A stretch of DNA of 64,000 bases from Hirsutella rhossiliensis (taxonomy: Eukaryota > Ascomycota > Sordariomycetes > Hypocreales > Ophiocordycipitaceae): the NCBI RefSeq assembly GCF_020360975.1, contig NW_025408676.1, positions 2,232,001 to 2,296,000 of the forward strand, given 5' to 3'. The notes beneath the pieces are model-generated. The model ran no database searches. It worked only from the letters and a program-made list of their open reading frames with translations, and was not told where the DNA came from. This document shows, one piece after another, positions 33,484-44,547 of this stretch. Numbering within the stretch: position 1 is the stretch's first letter; every line of letters begins with the position of its first letter. The position numbers and the translations under genes were made by a program.

Positions 33484-35728
33484 AGAGTGTCTCACAATCT
33501 GACAGTATACCGTCAGAACCTGAAGAATATTCATCTCTGGCAGCAGTCAAGAGGAGGAAAGTTGAGAGCGACATCGACTTGGCATCACTTTCGGCAAGCT
33601 CGAGGCGATGAGCCACGTACGGCAGGTGGCAATTTGCTCCACTACTGTTGACGTTGTCGCAATCCATCGTGGTCAACCCACATTTCTGGCAATGCCCGCT
33701 ATCATCTTGAGAAGGTCCATCACGTACACGTCAGAGAAGACACGAATGCTCGCTGCAAGCGTCAACTGGCCATCGAGAATGCCTTTGCGAGAACAAGCGA
33801 AAAACAGCTAGGGCCGACTCGAGAGAACGAGATCAACACTCTGCGGAGTGTGATCAATGTCGATGCCTTCCGAGAGGCACAGATGCTACTTTCCGCGAAT
33901 AGGCATCTGCCTCTGAGCTGCGCGACATGGCCAGAATATCAGGCACTTTTGACCGCTATCAACCCTGCAGTCGAAGAGTTCTTGATTGACTCTGGCAATA
34001 CGGTTGCTTCGGATCTAGACAGGGCCTACAATGCGCATCAACGATCCGTGTGCAGGTGGCTAGAAGGCGCTCGGAGTCTTGTGCACATCGCTATGGATGT
34101 ATGGTCTTCTCCCTAGCGCAGGGCATACATCGCTGTTCACGCGCAATGGGTCGACGAGGCATACAAGCCCCGCAAGGCATTACTCGGGCTGCCAAATCTT
34201 CGCCGATCTCACGCAGGCGCAGCTATGACGCCGCACCTGATGAGAATCATCCGAAGATACAGCTTAGCACAAAAAATCGGCTACTTCACCGGGGACAACG
34301 ATGCAAAAAACGATACTTGCCTCCGCCAACTTGCCGTTGATTTGTTGCGAGAGTACGGTTTGGCATTCGATCCAATATCTTCTCGAACGCGTTGCGCCGG
34401 CCACATCATTAGCCTCTCCCTCCAAGCCTTTCTCATTGCGACCAGCGAGAGCGCCCTTAGGGCCGCCATTGAACAGGCGCAAGATGAATCGAATCAGGTC
34501 ACTGTCGCGGGCGCCTTGCACGACCATATTCAACTGGAGCCTGCGTCAGGACGTCATGGCAGGCGCAGGAGACGAAATGACACTGCCGGCTGGCGGAGCA
34601 TCGGCCCAATGGGAAAACTCCACAATATCGCTGTATTCATCCGCAACTCTACAATTCACAACGATGCGTGGGATGACATTGCCGGAAGGGCGCTTGGTAT
34701 CGACAACATTACACGCTGGAACTCGTGGTTCAAATTGCTTGATGCAGCTATCAGCCAAGAGGGTCCGTTGTCGGTGTTCGTTAATCAGTACCACAGAGAG
34801 CTAGAGGACGACATCCTGACTCACGATGGTTGGCAAGTACTGAAGATGACCCATGAGCTCTTACAGCCGTTTCACCAGGCCACTCTGGAGCAGCAAATGC
34901 AGTGGGCGTCAATAGATCAGGTGCTGGAAAACATGGACATTCTTTTATGCAATTTGAAAATGCAAAGGTTGGTCATCAATCGTGGGCGGCATCGCCGTCG
35001 AGTTGAACTGTTGAAGAACCCAAGCTAAAATTCCGACGTAGGTCAAATACGCCGATAACGCCCACATGGTGAACTCCATTCACATGGGCTGGTGGATTTT
35101 CTCGAAATATTACGAAGAAACAGACAAAGTCCCGTATATGCCACGGCACTGCTGCTTCATCCGGACAAACGGCGGAGGTATCTTGACCGTCATTGGGCAG
35201 TGTAGTGGCAACAGACAGCTATCGCCGCCGCACAAAGACAATGGGCGAAGTACAAGGACAGGCCAATTTCGTCGGAAATAGCCGTTCGATCCATTTGCGA
35301 AAGGCGGGAGGTGACCTCTTATGAGCGCATCAAGCAGTCAATGAGTGTTCTGGACGAGCCGGGCGATGAGGATGAATTGGACAAGTTCATTAATTCTCCC
35401 CCCGAGACATATGATGACCGACAATCCGCTCGAGTGGTGGTGTAGGGAGGAGCAGAGAGTCGAGTACCCACGCTTACACCAGATGGCTATTGACATACTT
35501 AGCGTACCAGCGATGTCGGACGACCCAGAGCGAGTGTTTTCTTGGGCAAGGCGTACTATCTCTTGGGATAGAGCTCGACTTTCGGCAGACAGAATCGAGA
35601 AACTGCAATGCTTGAGTAATTGGGTAAAGAATGACTTGATTCGCAAGCTGTACGTTGCGGTTGATGATGAGATCATGGATGTGAGCAGCGGCGACGGAGA
35701 TGTGGCTGACCCTTCCGTCTTATATTAA
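33470..35728 (+). pseudogene. hAT-3 transposase, degenerate
   Basis: The N-terminal region (SDSIPSEPEE, KRRKVESDID) leads to a BED zinc finger at 33648-33733 (CRNPSWSTHISGNARYHLEK, VHHV) interrupted by TGA. VINVDAFREAQMLLSANRHL and VHIAMDVWSSP follow (first Asp; TAG at 34114-34116). KIGYFTGDNDAKNDTC supplies the second Asp. GPMGKLHNIAVFI comes next, and a shifted C-terminus holds EYPRLHQMAIDILSVPAMSD and FSWARRTISWDRARLSADRI, the hAT dimerisation helices. At least four frame breaks. The element inserted into the secreted-protein gene at 33169. Confidence 0.82.
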
Positions 35729-35748
35729 TAATTATTGATAAGCTTAAG

Positions 35749-35794
35749 AATACATAACAATATGAAGAATCCGTAAACAATACATAACAATATG
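35749..35794 (+). repeat. Direct repeat AATACATAACAATATG, two copies
   Basis: 16-mers at 35749-35764 and 35779-35794 in the AT-rich 3' flank of hAT-3, possibly subterminal repeats of that element. Confidence 0.7.
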
Positions 35795-35989
35795 CCAAAA
35801 TTATGTATTTATTTATTTATTGAGATGTCTGCTCATTGACAATGTAGCTTGACAGGAAGCCCCATAAGAAAAACAAGCAGGCACTGACCGGACAACGCAA
35901 ATTAGTGACTGCCAAAAAGCGTCCGTCAGCGGACAAGGACAAATGCCCGGACAGAGTCCGACCTGATTCTGCCTCCCCTACTTCCACCA

Positions 35990-36645
35990 GGGTTCGCTTT
36001 GAGAGCTCCAACCATCAACGGAGAGATGGATCTTGGATTAAGCCCGCGGAAGCTTTCCTCGAAGAGCTTTTTTGTGCTGTTATATGTCCTTGTGATGATT
36101 TTAGTGACCTCTGAATGAGAACAGGCCGCCTCGCTCCCGATAGCAGGATTAATGAGTTTCAATAAAGCATGTAGCTCGGGCCATTCAGCGCAACGGTCAG
36201 ACAAATTCCTCATCGTGATGAGTCGGGCAAGAGCTTCGGAGATGGCGCCTTTATGGAGCACGCTCTTTAAGACCTCGTGGCCATGCCGGTCCTGGACCTG
36301 TTTCGCCTGGACAGCTTGCTTTTCGAATATTTGACGGATATGAACCGCGCTCTTCTTCTTTATTTCTGGATACGCTGCTTCGATCCGGATGCCGTGGATT
36401 ATTTCCAGATGTCTCCGGCCAAGGTTCTGCAAAGAGCCTTGTAAGTAGGATTCTCGCAATAGCGGCAATTCCAGTACCATGTTCTCTCTTCATCACGTTC
36501 TGGCTCGCTAAGACGGGGTTTTTGAACATGGCCCCACGTGTCATGCGCTGTACAGCCTCGCTTCCGTTCTGCGAATGACAGAAAGGGAGGATGATGCTCT
36601 TTCGGGGCTTTGGCTCCGCTGGACGACACTTGAGTGCCACTGAGA
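35990..36645 (-). pseudogene. hAT-4 transposase, N-terminal fragment
   Basis: The minus strand reads from a BED zinc finger (RTWYWNCRYCENPTYKALCR, then after a slip HLEIIHGIRIEA) through KSAVHIRQIFEKQAVQAKQV to the conserved pre-catalytic block MRNLSDRCAEWPELHALLKL, INPAIG. It stops at about ITRTYNSTKKLFEESFRG before the first catalytic Asp. Neither the catalytic core nor the dimerisation domain is present. The right (5') side abuts the helicase fragment. Confidence 0.7.
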
Positions 36646-36648
36646 GCT

Positions 36649-37400
36649 GATTGTGCCTGGCGGCATGCCGACGAAGTGAGCATCTCTCGTTATCTTCGAC
36701 TCCAGAATTATCCCCGCCGGCGGTCCGAAATTTACTACCATGTCTGCCGAGATCCGATGCCATAGGTCCAACTTGTCAAGGATGACCTCCAGCGCTGTGT
36801 AACTGGCACCGTTTACCAGCTTCAGCCCCTGATGGGTGTTATTATGGTTCACGACGACCGGCATCCTGGGCACGAACATGAAGACGGCCGGCACCGGCAT
36901 TGTGCTATCATTGTCCTGGTTGAGGATCATGACTGCCTCGTCCTCCGTCGGCAAACCCTCTTCTCACACATGCTAGGACATGGAGGTGCGCATCATCGAC
37001 CGCTGCTGAGTCTAATCGCCAAGCTGGCCTCCATGTTGAGGTTCCACCAGCTCCCGTTCGGCGGCGTCACCACGGTAGTGCCTAATTCCCACGGGATTTG
37101 CTCACCCTCGTGGTAGCACATTGAGTTGAAGAGGTCCAGATCCGTGCGGTCCCACACGCCCCGTGGGATTCGCTTCAGTAGCCTCTGCAGCTACGGATCG
37201 CCCGCGGCGCGCACTTGCTCGTCCAGCATGACGACCGTCTTTAACTTCTTCCACAGCACGTGCGACTTGTCGTGCTGGTGGCGTTGATCGGCCCTGAACG
37301 AGTTGTCCAAGTCCCACGAGACGGCCGTGCTGGGGAGGAGGATCGACCGCTCTTGGACCAGGTGGAACTGGTATAAGTCTTCGCGGTTCACCGTACTCGG
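36649..37400 (-). pseudogene. PIF1-like DNA helicase fragment
   Basis: The minus-strand pieces fit a fungal PIF1-type helicase of the kind found alone or in Helitrons: YQFHLVQERSILLPSTAVSW, DLDNSFRADQRHQHDKSHVL, WKKLKTVVMLDEQVRAAGDP, then after frame changes the C-terminal block MPVVVNHNNTHQGLKLVNGA, SYTALEVILDK and FGPPAGIILESK. The Walker A (GKS/T) ATPase motif and the N-terminal part are missing. Frame breaks occur near 37190 and 36960. There is no Rep/HUH domain nearby, so I cannot say whether it came from a Helitron. Confidence 0.65.
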
Positions 37401-38243
37401 AGCATTGTGAGCTGCTTGAACCTCTCGGACCCCACAACCTTCTCTTGTTACAAAGTTAGCTGTATCGGTTTGTCTTCAGTCTCGCTGTGGTGTCATACTT
37501 CGACTCCGCTCGCTGGTGTATTTGGCTAGCTCGGACAATCCGAGTTGTGGCCAGTGGGCCAGGGCCTTCTGGTCAGTCATCGAGGTGAATGTCGGAATTG
37601 TTTGGACTTGCCTGACATCGCCACGGCCACTGCTACATCGGATTCTTCCAAAATTATATGGTGCGCCTGTTTCGTCATAAAACACATGTGGCACAGTAGA
37701 CGCCTGCCTGAACAATGCGGCGCCAGTTGGACAGAACAAGGTATCACTCGCAGGAGATAGATACGCAGAGAACCACCCTTTGGCCTGGGCGGACGATGTA
37801 ACTTTGCGTCTTCACTGTGGTGATTGCTCCCCCTACAGGCTTGCGGACTACATGTAAGGCAATGGGGACCGAGGCGATATTTTGGTAGCTTGTATCTATT
37901 TGCACCAGAGCAATGCCTACCAGACCGAGGGGTACTTCTCTGGCAGGAAGTACAGCAGCCATTGTTCTAAAAAGCACCTGCAGAGAGAAAGGACGCCACC
38001 GTTCGGTTTAGAAAGTTGTTGGAAATTGACCATGATATGCGTCCAAACAAACTATGGTGCGTAGGATTCTGGAAGACTTAGAGAGTGATGGTGACGTCGA
38101 CTTAGATACGGTGTCTTTACTGTAGTTATTCCACAGGGATAGATTTAATCTATCGGTGTGTGTGGTGCAGGTCGGGGCTGGCGAGACACTGGCTATGACT
38201 TTTAGCTGCTCTCTCATAGCAGGACGAAGGTGTTGCCGTGTAC
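37401..38243. other. No recognisable gene
   Basis: Minus-strand frames at 37476-37739 and 37744-37977 (the latter with LVGIALVQIDTSYQNIASV) have no family that I know. They could be further remains of the helicase-bearing element. Confidence 0.3.
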
Positions 38244-38245
38244 TA

Positions 38246-40420
38246 CCATCTGACACCCCTTTCGCTCACACCCCCTTATGCTCAAACAAATTACACTTGC
38301 CTCACCAAAAATCTGATCTTTGAACCGCATGAATTCTAATTACAAAATAAAGATACACTCATAATAATTATATCATGTGATAGAGAATTGAATTCTTCAT
38401 CCGATTCTTGGTCTTTTGACCATGCGACCTGATTGGGTAGTGCGCGGAGGAGGTTCAAGTACTCTCACTTCAGTCCCTGAAGCTGCCTCCGACTCCGACT
38501 CCGACCCCGTCTCCAACAGGTCACAATCCACCACAACAGACTTTTTTGGACTCCAAAATTCGGGAATGGCTTCTCCGACCGCCAAAGCTTCAGCGAGATC
38601 CATGAAACGTCTGTCGGGGTTCTGAATTGCCCTTCTCTTCCTTCCCCTCTTTAACCTGTCCACTTCTTCCTCGAGCTTGGCTATTTTGCTGTTATTCTCT
38701 GCTAGTGTCTGTTCCTGCGTTTCCCAGCCTTTACCTATCTTAGTATACCGTCTCCAGATCGCAGGTGTTTTGCTCTTGCCAAGGTCACGAATATGGGGGC
38801 TTGTTTTCGGCGGATCGTCTGACCCCAAATATTCTGGAGAAGCCTTGACCCTGTCCTGTTGGATTTCAGGGTGCCGCAGCGCCTTCACTCGTGAGATTGG
38901 CCAATTCCCGGTTACTCTCCAGCCAGACAATATGTTCTTCTGAGTCATTCCCATCTCACAGGCTCTCGCGTACGCACGTATAAAGTTGACCTTATCAACT
39001 GGCGCAGAATCCGTCAAAGAGCCAGTCTGTCAAGCTCCTTCCGATGGGCTGCCTTTATGGCATTGAAAGCACCGTTGTCTAGCGGCTGGAGGCCATGAGA
39101 ACAGTGAGATGGAAGGTAACAACAATAGATATTGTTCAAGAAGCACGTAGCCATCCAATTGTTCTGTCGTCAAATTAATGGGACTCCATTGCCATATACG
39201 GAAACGATGCACCGTTGCATGACTTCTATGTCCATCCAAAATGATAAGCCTAGCCTCAGACTCGTCAGAAGGCCGTGTTTGGGGCAAATAGACCTCCTCA
39301 AGCCATTCAACAGCGATGTGGTTGTCCGTCCACCCGTTGGGCGAAGTTATGTAGTGCCAGTCCGCAAACATGCGAAATTCTTCCTTAAACCATTGTTTCT
39401 GCAGCTCTTTGCTCTTAAATATAATCCGGGAGTCAAGGCGCGCCCATCTGCGGTGATAGCCTCTGTAAAAGAGGTCCAGCCGCGGGACTGGGGCCCCTTG
39501 AGAAGAGCCTTCCGTTTAGGGTCTGAACTTCCATCTTCCAGACTGTCTAGACCTAACAAAGAAATCGGATTAGCTTATATCGCTTATGGAGAGTTGATTA
39601 CATACCAAAGCCCGACGTAATTCCCCCTTCATCAACATTTACGGTGTTCTCTGGCTTGATCCACCCGTACTCTTTCTCCCTGATGTCAAAGTACCAATGC
39701 ACCGCTTTAGGGGTAAATGAGTTGAATCTGTTGGCTTCTTGACGTCTTCCAATCTTATTCTTGAGCTCTGGATGGCATCTAATGAACTTGACCACCCAGT
39801 GAACTCCCAAATACGACTCACGGCCTTCTTGTTTCAAAACAGCTGTGACGCAAGCGCGGATCTGACTCTGAGACGGAACATAACCCACAGGCTCTTGACG
39901 AAGTATCCAGGCGACTAATATGGCCTCCTGATCTCTGGATAAGTGTTGTTGAGGCTGGCTCTGGTCAGCCAATGCCGACTGACCTCGCATTCTGCTGGAA
40001 ACAGTCCTCTGGGGTATTCCCATTTCTGAGCGGCCTGGTGCTGCGAAAGACCGTTATCCGTAATATCTAAAATTGCCTCAACCATCAAATCTTCCGTGTA
40101 TGTCGAACGGCGCCGTTTTGAAGCGATTTGTGAGAGGTGGTGGAGGATGAGCAAGTGAGGAAAGGAAAGGAGGCAGGAGAGGATTAGGGGTAAAAATTGC
40201 CATTTTGCGATGCTAGGGTGTCACGGACCATGAGGACCGGGGTAACCAAATGACATTCGAAAATGAATCTCTAGCCATTTTCATTTACTTGAGAGGTTGC
40301 CGCTTGTGAATTGCTTCTCAATTGAGCAGATCCGGTGTAAGTGAAGTTGGCCAATTTTGTATGGGGCGGTGGCATTTTTGCTAAGCATAAGGGGGATGAG
40401 CGAAAGGGGGTGTCAGATGG
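38246..40420 (-). mobile_element. Pogo/Fot1-type transposon (pogo-B), complete ends, TA duplication
   Basis: The terminal inverted repeats begin CCATCTGACACCCC at 38246 and end as its inverse at 40420. They continue as TTTCGCTCA and CCCCCTTATGCT for about 38 bp with a few differences. The dinucleotide TA lies immediately outside both ends (38244-38245 and 40421-40422), the hallmark of Tc1/mariner insertion. The length is 2175 bp, normal for the group. It is the only copy of this family here with both ends. Confidence 0.93.
38397..40154 (-). pseudogene. Pogo-type transposase, frameshifted (pogo-B)
   Basis: From the N-terminus: a Psq-type helix-turn-helix (RRSTYTEDLMVEAILDITDN, GLSQHQAAQKW); a CENPB-type region (LSRDQEAILVAWILRQEPVG, YLGVHWVVKFIRCHPELKNK); the DDE start (YGWIKPENTVNVDEGGI, first Asp); a central block (NGWTDNHIAVEWLEEVYLPQ, ARLIILDGHRSHAT with the second Asp); the LPSHCSHGLQPLD block, whose Asp is the third acid; and the C-terminal KLEEEVDRLKRGRKRRA. 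These lie in at least four frames, so the copy is inactive, but its domains are otherwise complete and not RIP-like. Confidence 0.85.
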
Positions 40421-40444
40421 TATACATTACACCAGACTCAGCAG

Positions 40445-40518
40445 AAGGGGAGCCAATAGAGGCGCGGACCCCCGCGCCTTTAAAGTCGGCGCGGACGTCC
40501 GCGCCTGTTATGTAAGCC
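40445..40518 (+). repeat. MULE-2 left inverted repeat
   Basis: 74 bp, identical to the inverse of 43615-43688, with an internal self-complementary GC-rich core. Confidence 0.93.
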
Positions 40519-40858
40519 CAGGCGGAAGATAGTCGGGCCGCCCCCTGACCTGTACTCTCCTTTTCTATTGCATGTGGCAAACTGTCGCACAGAGAGCCAG
40601 CCTCATATAGCATACCATCTGCGCTCAGAGTAGTTGTCCGCGGAAGCGATGCTATAATCCGCATATTAAGGTCGAGCGCCTGCATGCGTGGTGCTTGGAC
40701 CCCATTGAGGCCAAAGCTCAAACGCAGGCTGCATTAAACCTCGCAGGCGGCCTCGGTTACAAGTGTTCTGCACCACAAAGCAGGAGTTTCCTTTCCTTTG
40801 TGTATAAAGAGCTGCTCACTGTCGTGCACTACAGCTAGCTCTTCAAGATAATTCCAAT

Positions 40859-43030
40859 ATGGGGCTTACTGAATTCCTGACGATTGCCTTCCTCCTGAGG
40901 GCCAATTCGACTCGCGAGAGTCTCTTCTTGCCTCAATTAATGCGTGGGCGGCTCCAGAGGCTATGCCTTCACCACAGGCAAGTCCACGAGAGACCCGCGG
41001 TCCGGAAGACGCACAGTCATATTTGCCTGCGATCGTGGAGGTAGACTTGGGGCTCATACAAGCAAGGACCAGAAGCCAGCTGATCGGCAACGGTCTACAA
41101 GCTCCCGTATCACTGGATGCCAGTTTTCCATCAATGCGAAAGAGAGCCTTGATAAGTCGTACTGGTATGTCAGGCATCGCCCAGGCGAGGAGAAGTCGGT
41201 CCACAACCATGAGCCCAGTCTGCATATTACAGCACATCCAGCTCATCGTGCCTCTCCTCAACTGACCAGTCAGCTATTGGGAACCTCTCAAGCGCTGGCA
41301 TAGCACCAAAGGATATCCGGACATATATGCGCCAGAGCTCTCAGACTGCCCAAGGAGCGACACAGCAAGACATATATAACTGTATCGCACAGCGCAGACG
41401 AGAGCTCCTTGCTGGCCAGAGCACAATGCATGCCCTTGCCAATGAGCTTGACAACGAGGGGTTCCAGAGCCGCATACAGCTTGATCATGATGGCCGAGTC
41501 ACAGCAGTCTTATTCGCACACCCAGCGTCTCTAGGATACCTCAACGCATACCCAGAATTACTACTGCTAGACTGCACATACAAGACGAACAAATATAAGA
41601 TGCCACTGCTCGATATGATCGGCGTTGATGCCTGTCAGCGGTCATTCTGTATTGCCTTTGCCTTCCTCAGTGGTGAAGACGAAAATGACTATATCTGGGC
41701 ACTGGACCAACTCCAATCGATATACGAGTTATATGACATTCGCCAGCCATCGGTTATCCTGACAGATCGCTGCCTCGCCTGCATAAACGCAATTTCCCGG
41801 TGCTTTCCTGCGTCCAAGTCTCTGCTTTGCATCTGGCATGCGAATAAGGCGGTGCTTAGCTATTGCAAACCAGCTTTCGACCGTGACGATGAGGACTCTA
41901 ATAGTGATGAGAGGTGGGCTGAGTTCTTTGGGTATTGGCACTCAATCGTGGGCTCGAAAGATGAGGAGACATTTGATCAACAAGTTGAAGAGCTCGAGAA
42001 GCGCTTTGTGCCACGATACGTCAAGGAGGTTAGCTACATACGGGAAACCTGGTTGGACCCGTATAAGGAAAAGCTCGTCAAGGCCTGGGTCGATCAATAT
42101 GCTCACTTCGGCAATGTGGCTACTTCCCGGGTGGAAGGCATCCACGCATTATTGAAGAGTCACCTTAAGAAGTCAACATTAGACCTCTTCGAGGCAACGA
42201 GGGCAATCAAGCAAGCTCTCCTCAACCAACTGGCCGAGCTACAAGCCAACCAAGCCAGGCAGCATATACGGATGCCAATTGAGCTCTCTGGAACCGTATA
42301 TAGCACGGTACGTGGCTGGGTATCACACGAAGCCTTGCGACAGGTTGCAAAGCAACACAAGCGCCTCAACGAGAAAAACACCCCATCTTGCACAGGCAGC
42401 TTCACCAAGTCTCGCGGTCTCCCTTGTGCGCACGCATTACAGTCTCTCATAGTGGAAGATCTGCCCTCCGGCTACAACATTTTCATACACATTGGCGCCT
42501 TCGACGGGATAACAAAGAGATTGGTCAGGTCCTCATAGAGCCTCGTCGGCGACTAGACCAACTTGTCGCCGCATCAAGGATATCACAGTCATCCACACAG
42601 CGCGAGCCAAGTGCATTTGAAGCCATAGAGTCAGATCTACGGCCAAAGGCGCCGCCTACATGCAGCAAATGCCACCAGCAAGGGCACATCATGACATCTC
42701 GCAATTGTCCTTTACGCTATAGCGACATACTGCAGCGGGCAGAGGCACGGGCGGCACAGACTGCAGAGACTGCAGCAATTGCAGGGACTGCACAGACTGC
42801 ACAGACTGTACAGACGGTAGCAGTTCCAGAGACTGCGCAGACTGCAGCAGTCATGGAGAAAATGACAGTTGCAGTCACTACGGTCTCTACAGTCTCTACA
42901 GCAATTGCAGAGACTACAGAGACTACAGAGAATCTATTATATGATGACCCACGAGCCATCTATCAGAGGTATGTCAGGAAAGAGACTCTTGGTATAGAGC
43001 ACAGCCTCGCGGCAGTCTCAAGACCAACCA
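40859..43030 (+). pseudogene. MULE-2 transposase, frameshifted N- and C-terminal parts
   Basis: The N-terminus (QFDSRESLLASINAWA, then after a slip RGYAFTTGKSTRD, TVIFACDRGG, ITGCQFSINAKE, HNHEPS) is a FAR1-type DNA-binding domain. The 403-codon main frame 41327-42538 holds the MULE DDE core (LLLLDCTYKTNKYKMPLLDM, VILTDRCLACINAI, CIWHANKAV, TSRVEGIHALLKSHLKKS) and the SWIM zinc finger SCTGSFTKSRGLPCAHALQS. Another frame adds the zinc knuckle CSKCHQQGHIMTSRNC (42661-42708) and a Thr/Ala/Gln repeat. About three slips separate otherwise good sequence. Confidence 0.85.
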
Positions 43031-43046
43031 GGCATACCGAAAGGCA

Positions 43047-43316
43047 ATGGGCTTGCCATTGCGCTACAGCAAGACTGAATATGACTGGTGCCTCGACTGG
43101 AAGCAAATGTCAAGGAGCTGCGGCTCGAGGCAATGGACCAAGGTAGAGATGATGGCATACCTTGATTGGGATAAGGCAGAAGAAGAGCGATTAGATGCCC
43201 GGGTGGCCGAGGAAATTCAGGTGCAGCCTTTCTCACGAGAAAGAGGTACTGCAGGTATATGGGCTGACTGCGAGAGAGACTCAGAGGAACAGCAGGCATT
43301 TTATTCACATATATAA
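43047..43316 (+). CDS. MULE-2 C-terminal ORF, 89 aa
   Basis: An open frame MGLPLRYSKTEYDWCLDWKQ...WTKVEMMAYLDWDKAEEERL, predicted helical and acidic at its end. The pattern (Y-WCLD-KQM, then WT-EEMMAYLDWDK) is one I associate with sequence next to fungal MULE transposases. It may be the last domain of the same protein, since a one-base slip near 43030 would join it, or a separate small ORF of the element. Confidence 0.5.
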   Translation: MGLPLRYSKTEYDWCLDWKQMSRSCGSRQWTKVEMMAYLDWDKAEEERLDARVAEEIQVQPFSRERGTAGIWADCERDSEEQQAFYSHI

Positions 43317-43614
43317 GTGGTGATGATGCCGGCGATGCGAAAATGTGAGGCAGATCGTGAGATCACCGACATGCACCGGCGTGTAGCACTGTAGCTGGCC
43401 AATTTTAAGGCGGTGAACTTCCCGCGCACCTCCTTGCCACGCAACAGCGGCGCCCTTTGCGTCACGTCAATCTACCAAATAGGGAAGGCTATGGGTTCGA
43501 ACCCTAAGGGATATCCTCCTTTGCAATTAATTGAAGCTATATGTATGCAGCAAGCATGCTGTATCGGTGAGGCCGACTGCGAGCGCAGTTGGCGGCGGCC
43601 CAAATGGCCTGCCA

Positions 43615-43688
43615 GGCTTACATAACAGGCGCGGACGTCCGCGCCGACTTTAAAGGCGCGGGGGTCCGCGCCTCTATTGGCTCCCCTT
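43615..43688 (-). repeat. MULE-2 right inverted repeat
   Basis: 74 bp, the exact inverse of 40445-40518. Confidence 0.93.
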
Positions 43689-43734
43689 GCCTTGGAGAAC
43701 ATTACTCAGCCTGATCTCGATACGAAATCCTCAC

Positions 43735-43905
43735 ATAGCAGAATCTCCACGGCAGAATCGACCCCGGCAGAACCCTCTGGCAGAATCTCGACTGGCAGAA
43801 TCGACCCCGGCAGAACCCCGCTGGCAGAATTGACAGAATCCCCACCGGCAGAATCACACGGCAGAGATCCCCCTTTGGCAGAATTTGAACTGGCAGAACG
43901 CCAAG
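43735..43905 (+). repeat. Degenerate GGCAGAATC minisatellite, about 11 units
   Basis: GGCAGAA recurs every 13-16 bases (followed by TCGACCCC, CCCTCT, TCTCGACT and similar), with one 24-base interval. Two units (GGCAGAATCGACCCC) are identical. No known element contains it here. Confidence 0.85.
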
Positions 43906-44309
43906 ATGCCTGCCAAGGGCAAAAATTTCCTTTACCAATCTCTTCGAGCGCTGCTTTTCTGACACCCTGCAGTCTCAGCGAGGACGTGCAGCCATTCCGA
44001 GTATCATAACCGACATGCTCATACTGTCTTTCACCCTTCCCGTGCAGTGACAATACAACGATGTGACTATTCTCGTGGCGACATTCAGAACTGGACCATT
44101 GCCGCGGTCGAGGAAATGCACGTTGCAACACCATTTGCACTGTGCTTTGTATAGCAGCAAGCCACGCGAAGTGGCTGTGCTGGCAGAATTCGCCGTCACG
44201 TGGCGGCCGCACCAGGCAGCAACGCGTCAGCAAATGTGGAGACAGCTTACCCGCCTGTTCCCGGGGAGGAAACCGCGCCTTCCTGAGTGGGATGCTCGAG
44301 GATGAAAAA
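43906..44309. other. No recognisable gene
   Basis: The ORF 44063-44305 (plus) has no domain that I know. It lies between the minisatellite and the AT-rich block. Confidence 0.35.
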
Positions 44310-44547
44310 TACTTAAAAAGAAATTTTTATATTTATTTAAGTTAAAATCTAATCTTTAATATTATACTTATTTTTATATTTTAATTATTTTAGTTAGAAG
44401 CTATTTATATAATATAATAGAAATTTTAATAAATAACTAATAGTAAATTCGGTTTTCTATTAATTTAAGTAATATACTATCTTACTTTATTTTTCTTAGG
44501 TTCTACCTTTCTAAGCTAGTTTATAATTTATTTAAAACTAAGGTATC
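44310..44547. other. AT-rich, RIP-like block (left flank of Gypsy)
   Basis: Almost pure A+T with TpA-rich runs. The same kind of DNA resumes at 50722 after the Gypsy element, so this was one RIP-degraded stretch before insertion. It ends in the target duplication GTATC (44543-44547). Confidence 0.7.

Larger units (their letters stand above)
40445..43688 (+). mobile_element. MULE-2, Mutator-like transposon with perfect 74 bp inverted repeats
   Basis: 40445-40518 and 43615-43688 are exact inverse copies over 74 bases, beginning AAGGGGAGCCAATAGAGG. They contain a nested GCGCGGACGTCCGCGC palindrome and the Dra-like TTTAAA. The element is 3244 bp. It starts 24 bp from the end of pogo-B. No 8-10 bp flanking duplication is visible (ACTCAGCAG on the left, GCCTTGGAG on the right). 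The perfect repeats argue for recent activity or gene conversion. Confidence 0.93.

Noticed and set aside
33484..33651. C-terminal part of the cysteine-rich ORF
   Set aside because: The other frame here reads as the N-terminal region of hAT-3 (SDSIPSEPEE, KRRKVESDID), so the continuing frame is accidental.
43493..43504. GGGTTCGAACCC as a tRNA B box
   Set aside because: A palindromic B-box-like 12-mer only; no A box, acceptor stem or anticodon arm can be built around it.
43735..43905. CRISPR-like array
   Set aside because: Eukaryotic DNA, unit spacing too short and irregular, no unique spacers, no cas genes; it is a minisatellite.
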